This document shows, in pieces, positions 1-5,979 of a stretch of DNA of 10,974 nucleotides. The DNA is from Clostridia bacterium. Its GTDB lineage: Bacteria; Bacillota; Clostridia; Christensenellales; UBA1242. Position numbers and translations under genes: made by a program. How positions within the stretch are numbered: the stretch's first letter is position 1; each line of letters begins with the position of its first letter. Location of the stretch: NCBI GenBank assembly GCA_017622115.1, contig JAGART010000080.1:1-10974 (forward strand). The letters run 5' to 3'. Under the pieces are notes generated by a model, which saw only the letters and a program-made list of their open reading frames with translations, did not search any database and was not told the DNA's origin.

Positions 1-845
1 GCTTGCACTTTGATTATGTCGCTGGTACTTCCGCTGGTTCGCTTTTGGGTGCCGCTTATTGTGCTGGTGTATCAATAGATAAAATGGCGGATATTGCTCG
101 TAATGTAAAAGCAAAAGATGTACTCACAAGTAAAATTTCTTTTATGCCTAGCAAAACAGAAGGACTAGAACGCCTTATTGATGAAGCCCTTGATGGCAAA
201 ACTTTTGAGGACTTAAATACTCCATTTTGTGCTGTCGCTGTGGATATTATTTCTGGGAATGAAGTGCATTTAACATCTGGTAAGTTAAGTACCGCTGTTG
301 CGGGTTCTTGTGCTTTCCCAGGGGCATTTAATCCAGTAGAAAGACCTCCTTACAGACTTATGGACGGAGGCTTGCAAAATAATATTCCTGCTGATGTTGT
401 GCGTGATATGGGTGCTGACATTGTTTTGGCTGTTGACCTAAATCCTACACGTGGTTATGGTACTGATAGTACAAAATATTTGGAAGTTATCAAGGCTGCT
501 TTGCGTATTTTGATGAAATCTAACTCCGTTAAAGGTTATGTGCATTGTGATTATATGCTCAAACTTGATTTGACCGAATTCAGTCAAATGAAGATGGAAG
601 GCGTGGAGGAAATGATTGAAATCGGCTATAATATGACAAAAGCAGAAATGCCAAATATCTTAAAAGTTTTAGGTATGCGTGTGCCTGATGAAAATATCAA
701 GGAAACTGCTCGTAGGCTTAAAATGATGCAAAAAAGGGCAAAACAAATCGCAAGAGAAAAGAAAAACAAAAGGGAGGAAACAAATGTCTTGGGACAAGTA
801 CAACGAGGCGAGGAAGAAAGCGAAGGAAGCTGCGGAGAAAGCTAA
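1..845 (+). CDS. Patatin-like phospholipase family protein (5'-truncated by window edge)
   Basis: Probable lipid acyl hydrolase of the patatin/RssA-like family, which uses a Ser-Asp dyad. The reading frame is open from base 3, and the gene starts upstream of the window. The nucleophile motif G-T-S-A-G lies at the very beginning (Ser codon at base 30), followed by the family's Gly/Ala-rich helix. The second catalytic motif, D-G-G in LMDGGLQNNIP, begins at base 363. The N-terminal glycine-rich oxyanion loop is not visible because it lies outside the window. After about base 700 the protein turns into a Lys/Arg/Glu-rich tail with no recognisable domain. Its last 62 nt overlap the next gene in another frame, so the two are probably co-transcribed and translationally coupled. 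The family assignment is solid; the substrate (membrane phospholipid or another acyl ester) cannot be told. Confidence 0.88.
   Translation, partial: LHFDYVAGTSAGSLLGAAYCAGVSIDKMADIARNVKAKDVLTSKISFMPSKTEGLERLIDEALDGKTFEDLNTPFCAVAVDIISGNEVHLTSGKLSTAVAGSCAFPGAFNPVERPPYRLMDGGLQNNIPADVVRDMGADIVLAVDLNPTRGYGTDSTKYLEVIKAALRILMKSNSVKGYVHCDYMLKLDLTEFSQMKMEGVEEMIEIGYNMTKAEMPNILKVLGMRVPDENIKETARRLKMMQKRAKQIAREKKNKREETNVLGQVQRGEEESEGSCGES
772..777 (+). promoter_or_regulatory. Shine-Dalgarno of the MBL-fold gene, inside the patatin gene
   Basis: GGGAGG lies 6 nt before the ATG at 784. It decides the start of the MBL-fold gene: no other in-frame Met occurs before the first membrane segment, so the long overlap with the upstream gene is not an artefact of picking a far-upstream start. 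Confidence 0.75.
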
Positions 846-2214
846 ATCAAAAGATTTTTCGCTTTCTAAATCAGACAAAAACCAAATTAAAAAAGCATAC
901 AATAATGCAAAGGCAAACAAGTGGTTATTTGGTGTTTTTGCCGTAATCACCATTTTAGCACTTGCCACATTACCATTTGCGAGCTTTTTTGAATCAAAAA
1001 TTAACACCACTATACAAGGTGAAGGTGTAAAGGCTGCCATTACTGATGTACGTAGTGATAGCAAATTAACAATTACTTATGTAAACGTTCTTCAAGGTGA
1101 TTGTATTTTAATCAATTTACCTGATGGAAAAAATATGATTATTGATGCTGGTTCATCATTTGAGTATAATAGAGATTTTGGTGCAAGTGAAATATGGCCA
1201 CGTATTGATGCTGAAATTTCATCTTATCTTTTAGATGCTAGCAATAGAAAAATTGACTATATGATTATGACACACCCTGATTTTGACCACTTCTCATATA
1301 TGGACGAAATTTTAGAAAAATATGATGTTTTAAATATTTATAGACCTAGTGTTTACTATGGTGTAGAAGAAAGCGAAACAAATGCTACAAAAATTGCTAT
1401 TGCCGAAGCAGAAAAAACTCGTGCTGGTGGTAATTATGTAACAGAAGAAATGTACAAAGCAGATAAAGATACTTATAGTGGTTTTAATGTAAAAGTTGAA
1501 GGTGCTTCTTCTTATGGTAGTGTAATAGGTGATATTTACAATGAAGGTGCAAATGTTAAATTTTCAAAAGAAGGCGAAACTATAACAGGTCAAGATAGCA
1601 GTGGAAATGAGTACGAATTTAAATTCTGGGCTCCGTTAGACCCTATTAAACTTTACACTGACTGGAACGATTATTCTTGCTTTATCACTTTAACTTATAT
1701 GGATTTGGGGTATTGCTTTACTGGTGATACAGAAGAAAAAGCAGAGCAAGACCTTATAGAAGCACACGGAAGCGAACTTCCTGATATCGATATTATGGAC
1801 GCTGGACACCACGGTAGTAAAACAAGTAGTAGTAGTGCTTTGTTAAACTACTTAAAACCAGAAGTTGTTATTTGTAGTTGTGATGATGGTAGTGAATATG
1901 GACACCCAGCAAAGTCTGCTATGGATAGATATCGTGAAGTTGGTGTGCCAAACAATCACATCTTTACAACTCACTTAAACGGTACTATTTCTGTTGGATT
2001 AGGTTATGTTGATTCAACTCCAAATACACAAGCAGAAGGTGGGGAAACCACCACACCTTTAAAATATGCTGTGGGAATTACCAAAGATGGTGAACTTGTA
2101 GTAACTAATGTTCAATGGTGGTATATTGTTGTTGGTATAATTGTTTTTGCGGGTATTATGTTGTTGATTGTTGTGCCTAGTGCTATTAAATCATACAAAA
2201 AATCTACAAAATAG
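784..2214 (+). CDS. Membrane-anchored metallo-beta-lactamase-fold hydrolase, ComEC C-terminal-domain-like
   Basis: A 476-aa protein. Residues 1-46 form a Lys/Ala-rich, probably helical and cytosolic stretch. Residues 47-69 are a membrane segment. The MBL domain follows, and a second membrane segment spans about 445-468 with a short basic tail (KSYKKSTK). By the positive-inside rule both ends are cytosolic and the MBL domain lies outside the membrane. Metal-site motifs are intact: H-P-D-F-D-H at 164-169, G-D-T with Asp315, D-A-G-H-H-G-S-K at 339-346, and a G-H-P motif with His374. The HHGSK-T-S-S-S signature is typical of the hydrolase domain of ComEC/Rec2 and of stand-alone extracellular relatives, some of which are thought to be nucleases. 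About 80 extra residues lie between the first and second metal motifs. It lacks the ComEC channel, so it is not the DNA-uptake pore itself. Nuclease activity is inferred; a phosphodiesterase or other hydrolase role is equally open. Stop codon is TAG. Confidence 0.88.
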   Translation: MSWDKYNEARKKAKEAAEKAKSKDFSLSKSDKNQIKKAYNNAKANKWLFGVFAVITILALATLPFASFFESKINTTIQGEGVKAAITDVRSDSKLTITYVNVLQGDCILINLPDGKNMIIDAGSSFEYNRDFGASEIWPRIDAEISSYLLDASNRKIDYMIMTHPDFDHFSYMDEILEKYDVLNIYRPSVYYGVEESETNATKIAIAEAEKTRAGGNYVTEEMYKADKDTYSGFNVKVEGASSYGSVIGDIYNEGANVKFSKEGETITGQDSSGNEYEFKFWAPLDPIKLYTDWNDYSCFITLTYMDLGYCFTGDTEEKAEQDLIEAHGSELPDIDIMDAGHHGSKTSSSSALLNYLKPEVVICSCDDGSEYGHPAKSAMDRYREVGVPNNHIFTTHLNGTISVGLGYVDSTPNTQAEGGETTTPLKYAVGITKDGELVVTNVQWWYIVVGIIVFAGIMLLIVVPSAIKSYKKSTK

Positions 2215-2235
2215 TAAAACTCAATAAAATTGTGG

Positions 2236-2269
2236 AAAACTGTTAAACTTAAAAGTTTAGCAGTTTTTT
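2236..2269 (+). terminator. Rho-independent terminator after the patatin/MBL pair
   Basis: The arm AAAACTG-T-TAAACT pairs with AGTTTA-G-CAGTTTT around a TAAA loop, giving a 14-bp stem with one T-G pair. The T-run at 2264-2269 completes it. It separates this transcript from nrdD. Confidence 0.85.
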
Positions 2270-2401
2270 GTTATATTTATAAGTTGTAAAATCGTTATTT
2301 AAAAATAAAATTAATAAACTATTATGCATTTTATTAAAAAAAATGAATTAATATAAAATCACTTTTTTGTAGTCTTTTTGTGCAAATAGTACAAACTTTA
2401 A

Positions 2402-2422
2402 ACACAATATATAGTTTTGTGT
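2402..2422 (+). promoter_or_regulatory. Degenerate upstream NrdR-box-like site
   Basis: The left half ACACAA (2402-2407) is identical to the left half of the perfect box downstream and lies exactly 32 bp (about three helical turns) before it, as is usual for paired NrdR boxes. In the 16-bp register (2402-2417) the right half is degenerate. A perfect TTGTGT half instead appears at 2417-2422, 5 bp too far out. It may be a weak second NrdR site. Confidence 0.5.
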
Positions 2423-2430
2423 CCATATAG

Positions 2431-2460
2431 TTGACACAATATATTGTGTTTTATTATAAT
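2431..2460 (+). promoter_or_regulatory. Sigma-A-type promoter of nrdDG
   Basis: Consensus -35 TTGACA (2431-2436) and consensus -10 TATAAT (2455-2460) with an 18-bp spacer. Transcription would begin near 2467, leaving a leader of about 30 nt before nrdD. The NrdR-type palindrome covers the end of the -35 box and most of the spacer, so a bound repressor would block RNA polymerase. Confidence 0.82.
2434..2449 (+). promoter_or_regulatory. NrdR box (operator) in the nrdDG promoter
   Basis: ACACAATATATTGTGT is a perfect 16-bp palindrome and fits the consensus bound by NrdR, the Zn/ATP-cone repressor of ribonucleotide reductase genes. It sits between the -35 and -10 boxes of the promoter of an RNR gene. 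Seen: palindrome and position. Known: NrdR represses when dATP is plentiful. Inferred: that it does so here; nrdR itself is not in the window. Confidence 0.82.
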
Positions 2461-2498
2461 ATTGAATGTAATCAAAAAAACGAAGGAGAAATACTAAA

Positions 2499-4652
2499 AT
2501 GAATGGACAAGTATTAAAAAGAGATGGCACATATCAAGACTTTGATGTTAAAAAAATAGCAGATGCTATTTACAAGGCAGCAGTTGCTTGTAATGGTAGT
2601 GATTATAATATAGCATTAGAATTGGCAAAAAAAGTAGAGGAAGAAGTTAAAAAACGTGTAGGTAAAAATATTCCAACAGTTGAGCAAATTCAAGATGCAG
2701 TTGAATATGTTTTGATTGAGAATAGACATTCTCAAACAGCAAAAGCATTTATTCTTTATAGAGAAAAACGCAAAAGTGCGAGAGAAAAAAATGCATTAGT
2801 TGGAGCAACAATCGACCTTTTTGATAAGTATATTGATGAAACAGATTGGTCAACAAAAGAAAACGCAAATATGCAACGTTCTGTTGCTGGACTTAATAAC
2901 TTTGTCAGAGAGGAATTCACAAAAAACTACTGGTTAAATGAAGTTTATCCTGTAAACGTTCGTGAAGCACATTTGAGCGGTGATATACACTTGCACGACT
3001 TGGGTTTCTTTGGTAGTTATTGTGTTGGTTGGGATTTGGCTCAACTTCTTACATTAGGCTTTACTGGTGTAGAGGGTAAGATTTCTTCAAGTCCAGCAAA
3101 GCACTTGCGTAGCTTCTTGGGACAAGTAACAAATGCAACATTTACACTTCAAGGTGAAAGTGTAGGAGCGCAAGCGTGGAGTAGTTTCGATACTTATTGT
3201 GCACCATTTATTGCTTATGATAACTTGGACTATGATGAAGTAGTTCAAATCTTGCAAGGCTTTATATTTAATATGAATGTGGCTACTCGTGTAGGTTTTC
3301 AATGCCCATTTAGCAACATTACATTAGATATAAAAGTACACCCATTGCTCAAAGATAGACCAGTAATTATAGGTGGTGAACCACAAGAACGTACTTATGG
3401 TGAATTCCAAAAAGAAATGGATATGTTTAACCTCGCTCTTTGTGAAGTACTCTCAAAAGGGGACTCAAATGGTAGAATATTTACTTTCCCAATTCCTACA
3501 ATAAATATTACAAAAGATTTGGACTGGGATAGTCCTGTGGTAAATGCAATTATGGATATTACTTGTAAATATGGTATTCCTTATTTTGCAAACTACATAA
3601 ACTCTACATTAAGCCCAGAAGATGCTCTTTCTATGTGTTGTCGTTTGCGTCTTGATTTGAGTGAGTTACGTAAACGTGGGGGCGGATTGTTTGGCTCAAA
3701 TCCATTGACAGGTTCTATCGGTGTCGTTACAATCAATTTACCACGTATTGGTTATTTGTCTAAAACAAAAGAAGAATTTATTGAACGTGTTTTAAAACTT
3801 GCAGAAATAGCAAAAACTAGCCTTGAAATCAAACGTGTTATGATTGAAAGACAAACAGACAACGGACTTTATCCTTATTCTGCATTTTATCTCAAACCAG
3901 TCAAAGAACGTACTGGTCAGTATTGGGCAAATCACTTTGCAACTATCGGTGTAAATGGTATGAATGAGGCTTTATTAAACCTTATGGACAAAGACATTAC
4001 AACACCAAAGGGACAAGAATTTGCTATTGAAGTTATGGCAAAATTGCGTGATAAAATGGTGGAATTCCAAGAAGAAACAGGCAATCAATATAATTTAGAG
4101 GCAACTCCTGCCGAGGGTGTTTCTGCTAGACTTGCTCGCCTTGATAAGGCTCGTTTCCCTGACATTATTACAAGTGGAGATAAAGAACCATATTACACAA
4201 ATTCAACTCAAATTCCAGTTGGTTATACTGATGATATTTTTGAAGTTGTACGTTTGCAAGATGAATTACAATCAATGTACACTGGTGGTACAGTACTTCA
4301 CTTGTATTTGGGTGAACAAATTAAAGATAGAGAAGTTTGTAAGTCTTTGATTAAAAAGATTTTTGCAAATAATAAAATGCCTTATATTAGTATTACTCCT
4401 ACATTTAGTGTTTGTCCTACACACGGTTATATTTCTGGTGAGCATTTTGAATGTCCACATTGTCATCAACCAAGCGAAGTTTGGTCAAGAGTTGTCGGTT
4501 ATTTCCGTTGTGTAAAAGACTTTAATAAATCTAAACAAGCAGAATATATGGACAGAAAGAAATTCGAAATTAAATACGAGCAACTTTTGGATACTGATGA
4601 ATTAGAGCAACTTAATAAGGAACAAAAAGGTTTAAGTGCTACTGCACAATAA
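2499..4652 (+). CDS. nrdD: Anaerobic (class III) ribonucleoside-triphosphate reductase, catalytic subunit
   Basis: Reduces ribonucleoside triphosphates to dNTPs by glycyl-radical chemistry under anaerobic conditions, in the cytoplasm. It is 717 aa, full length. Residues 1 to about 95 are an ATP-cone allosteric domain (KRDGTYQDFDVKKI, then RHSQTAKAFILYREKRK), expected to bind ATP/dATP. The core follows, with a likely radical-relay Cys175 in GSYCVGWDL and the paired Cys380-Cys381 in SMCCRLRL, the expected thiyl-radical site. The C-terminal Zn site is C-P-T-H ... C-P-H-C (Cys639, His642, Cys652, Cys655). The glycyl-radical motif is RVVGYFR with Gly667. About 50 residues follow that glycine, more than the roughly 30 in E. 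coli NrdD. AAGGAG at 2483-2488 supports the ATG at 2499. It forms an operon with nrdG, its activase, 5 nt downstream. The CCRL and TGSIGVVTINLPRIGY segments resemble the Thermotoga-type branch, as far as I recall it. Confidence 0.97.
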   Translation: MNGQVLKRDGTYQDFDVKKIADAIYKAAVACNGSDYNIALELAKKVEEEVKKRVGKNIPTVEQIQDAVEYVLIENRHSQTAKAFILYREKRKSAREKNALVGATIDLFDKYIDETDWSTKENANMQRSVAGLNNFVREEFTKNYWLNEVYPVNVREAHLSGDIHLHDLGFFGSYCVGWDLAQLLTLGFTGVEGKISSSPAKHLRSFLGQVTNATFTLQGESVGAQAWSSFDTYCAPFIAYDNLDYDEVVQILQGFIFNMNVATRVGFQCPFSNITLDIKVHPLLKDRPVIIGGEPQERTYGEFQKEMDMFNLALCEVLSKGDSNGRIFTFPIPTINITKDLDWDSPVVNAIMDITCKYGIPYFANYINSTLSPEDALSMCCRLRLDLSELRKRGGGLFGSNPLTGSIGVVTINLPRIGYLSKTKEEFIERVLKLAEIAKTSLEIKRVMIERQTDNGLYPYSAFYLKPVKERTGQYWANHFATIGVNGMNEALLNLMDKDITTPKGQEFAIEVMAKLRDKMVEFQEETGNQYNLEATPAEGVSARLARLDKARFPDIITSGDKEPYYTNSTQIPVGYTDDIFEVVRLQDELQSMYTGGTVLHLYLGEQIKDREVCKSLIKKIFANNKMPYISITPTFSVCPTHGYISGEHFECPHCHQPSEVWSRVVGYFRCVKDFNKSKQAEYMDRKKFEIKYEQLLDTDELEQLNKEQKGLSATAQ

Positions 4653-4657
4653 TTAAT

Positions 4658-5320
4658 ATGAAAATTACAAAATTTATAAAAAATTCTTTAATAGATTTTC
4701 CACGCCGTATTTCCAGCGTGGTTTTTACTAATGGGTGTAACTGGAATTGTTGGTACTGCCAAAATAATTTAATTTTAAATAGTACGCAAGATAAAACGGA
4801 AGAATTTTTTGAGTTTTTAAAAACTCGAAAGGGGCTAGTTGATGGTGTTGTTATTTGTGGCGGTGAGCCAACAATCCATAATGATTTACCTGAATTTATC
4901 AAAAAAGTGAGAGAGTTAGGTTTTGCAATAAAACTTGATACAAATGGTACTAATCCTGATTTGCTAAAAAGTTTAATAGAGCAAAAGTTGGTCGATTATG
5001 TCGCTATGGATATAAAAGCGCCTTTAAGCAAACTTGCAGATATTGTTTGTAGTAAAAATTCAATACAAAATGTGCAAAAGTCAGTAGAAATTTTATTACA
5101 AAATAACGTGGAATATGAGTTTCGTTCAACTATAACACCTGACCTTAATACACAAGATATTGAAGAAATGGCAAAATCTATCATAGGTGCTAAACAATAT
5201 ATTTTACAGCAGTATCACGAACCTTTAAATATGCTAAATGCTCCAAAACCTCTAAAAATTGAAGTTTTACAACAAATGTGTGAAATTAGTAATAAATATG
5301 TGCCAACAATTATTAGATAA
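4658..5320 (+). CDS. nrdG: Anaerobic RNR-activating radical SAM protein
   Basis: A radical SAM iron-sulfur enzyme that abstracts hydrogen from the NrdD glycine (here Gly667) to install the glycyl radical. It is 220 aa. The [4Fe-4S] motif C-x3-C-x2-C is GCNWNCWYC, with Cys27, Cys31 and Cys34. The SAM-contacting GGEP motif is at 68-71. The N-terminus (MKITKFIKNSLIDFP) fits the family start, so the ATG at 4658 is taken. The length and the segment KLDTNGTNP match the longer NrdG2-type activases rather than the short enterobacterial NrdG. The gene begins 5 nt after the nrdD stop and has no visible Shine-Dalgarno, so translation is probably coupled to termination of nrdD. Similar proteins are sometimes called pyruvate formate-lyase-activating-like, but the adjacency to nrdD settles the partner. 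Confidence 0.94.
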   Translation: MKITKFIKNSLIDFPRRISSVVFTNGCNWNCWYCQNNLILNSTQDKTEEFFEFLKTRKGLVDGVVICGGEPTIHNDLPEFIKKVRELGFAIKLDTNGTNPDLLKSLIEQKLVDYVAMDIKAPLSKLADIVCSKNSIQNVQKSVEILLQNNVEYEFRSTITPDLNTQDIEEMAKSIIGAKQYILQQYHEPLNMLNAPKPLKIEVLQQMCEISNKYVPTIIR

Positions 5321-5333
5321 TTACGTAATTCAT

Positions 5334-5362
5334 TTGCTTATTTTTTAAAAAAATGATATATT
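5334..5362 (+). promoter_or_regulatory. Possible sigma-A-type promoter of the shikimate-kinase-like gene
   Basis: TTGCTT (5334-5339) and TATATT (5357-5362) are separated by 17 bp, about 30 nt before the start codon at 5394. No clear terminator separates nrdG from this gene, so read-through from nrdDG is also possible. The AT-rich background makes chance matches likely. Confidence 0.4.
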
Positions 5363-5393
5363 AATTTAAAAACAGATGAATGGAGTAATTTTA

Positions 5394-5930
5394 ATGAAAA
5401 CTAATATAGCCTTAATTTGCTTGCTTGACAACTATTCTAAAAGCGTTTCTAAACTTTTAAGTGAAAGATTAGAGATGTTTTATGTTAATGTAGATGAGAT
5501 GGTCGAGTTTGAATTAGGTGATGAAGAGCATATCACCAAAACTTTGGGAGATGAGGCTGGTCAAAAGTACATTCAAGAAAGCGAAAACAAGGTAGTAAAA
5601 AATGTAGCAGGATTTGAAAATACTGTGATAAGTTTAAATCCAACGACTATGTTTTCTAATGATAATTTTGAAATTATTGCAAATACTAGTTATGTTATAT
5701 ATTTGCAAATTGCTCCAAAGTTTTTTGAAGCACGCGCAAAGTTTTCTGCTGATGTCATTGATGATTTAAATGATATTTGCTTTACAGATAGAGATAAATT
5801 ATATGTAGAAAAAAGTGATATCGTTTTAAATTGTAGCACTTTCAAAGAGCAAAAAGCAGTTAAAAAATTGTTAAAAGTAATTAACAAATTTTTTAAAAAA
5901 CTTGCAAAAGAGCAAAAGAAAGCAAATTAA
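5394..5930 (+). CDS. Shikimate-kinase-like protein with degenerate P-loop (probable pseudoenzyme)
   Basis: A 178-aa protein of the size and layout of shikimate kinase, but without its catalytic motifs. The N-terminal strand and helix (NIALICLL, then KLLSERL) line up with the family's beta1, P-loop and first helix. However, the Walker A loop, normally G-x-x-G-x-G-K-S/T, reads C-L-L-D-N-Y-S-K-S, with every glycine gone and no Lys in the expected place. The shikimate-binding aspartate region reads FYVNVDEMVE. The E-N-x-V-I-x-x-G-G-G segment reads ENTVISLNPTT, lacking the glycines. YVIYLQ matches the following beta strand. The C-terminus is Lys-rich. An upstream in-frame ATG at 5376 exists, but GGAG at 5382-5385 lies 8 nt before the ATG at 5394, which is preferred. 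Fold assignment is an alignment by eye; ATP binding is unlikely. The role is unknown, perhaps regulatory or structural. Confidence 0.72.
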   Translation: MKTNIALICLLDNYSKSVSKLLSERLEMFYVNVDEMVEFELGDEEHITKTLGDEAGQKYIQESENKVVKNVAGFENTVISLNPTTMFSNDNFEIIANTSYVIYLQIAPKFFEARAKFSADVIDDLNDICFTDRDKLYVEKSDIVLNCSTFKEQKAVKKLLKVINKFFKKLAKEQKKAN

Positions 5931-5935
5931 TTTTT

Positions 5936-5967
5936 AAAACGGGCTTGTAATTAGCCTGTTTTATTTT
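5936..5967 (+). terminator. Rho-independent terminator after the shikimate-kinase-like gene
   Basis: AAAACGGGCT pairs with AGCCTGTTTT (one G-T pair) around the loop TGTAATT, followed by ATTTT. The hairpin ends only a few nt before the transketolase ribosome binding site, so it lies in the 5' leader of any transcript that reaches that gene from upstream. Confidence 0.8.
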
Positions 5968-5969
5968 GT

Positions 5970-5976
5970 AGGGGGG
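5970..5976 (+). promoter_or_regulatory. Purine-run Shine-Dalgarno of transketolase
   Basis: AGGGGGG ends 3 nt before the ATG at 5980. It is an unusually G-rich ribosome binding site in this AT-rich sequence and fixes the transketolase start. Confidence 0.65.
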
Positions 5977-5979
5977 ATT

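Noticed and set aside
669..1064. Open frame of 131 codons on the minus strand
   Set aside because: It spans the end of the patatin gene and the start of the MBL gene, has no ribosome binding site and no recognisable motif. The other minus-strand frames (for example 6123-6374 and 10768-10974) are likewise shadows of the + strand genes.
2348..2530. 60-codon minus-strand frame over the nrdD control region
   Set aside because: It covers the promoter, the NrdR box and the nrdD start; the translation is AT-driven (Tyr, Ile, Phe, Leu) with no motif.
4117..4350. 77-codon + strand frame inside nrdD
   Set aside because: It lies wholly within the conserved nrdD coding sequence in another frame, is hydrophobic low-information sequence and lacks a ribosome binding site.
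5963..5979. Riboswitch (for example thiamine-pyrophosphate sensing) ahead of transketolase
   Set aside because: The space between the preceding stop codon and the tkt ATG is only about 49 nt and is filled by a simple terminator hairpin; no THI-box-like sequence is seen.
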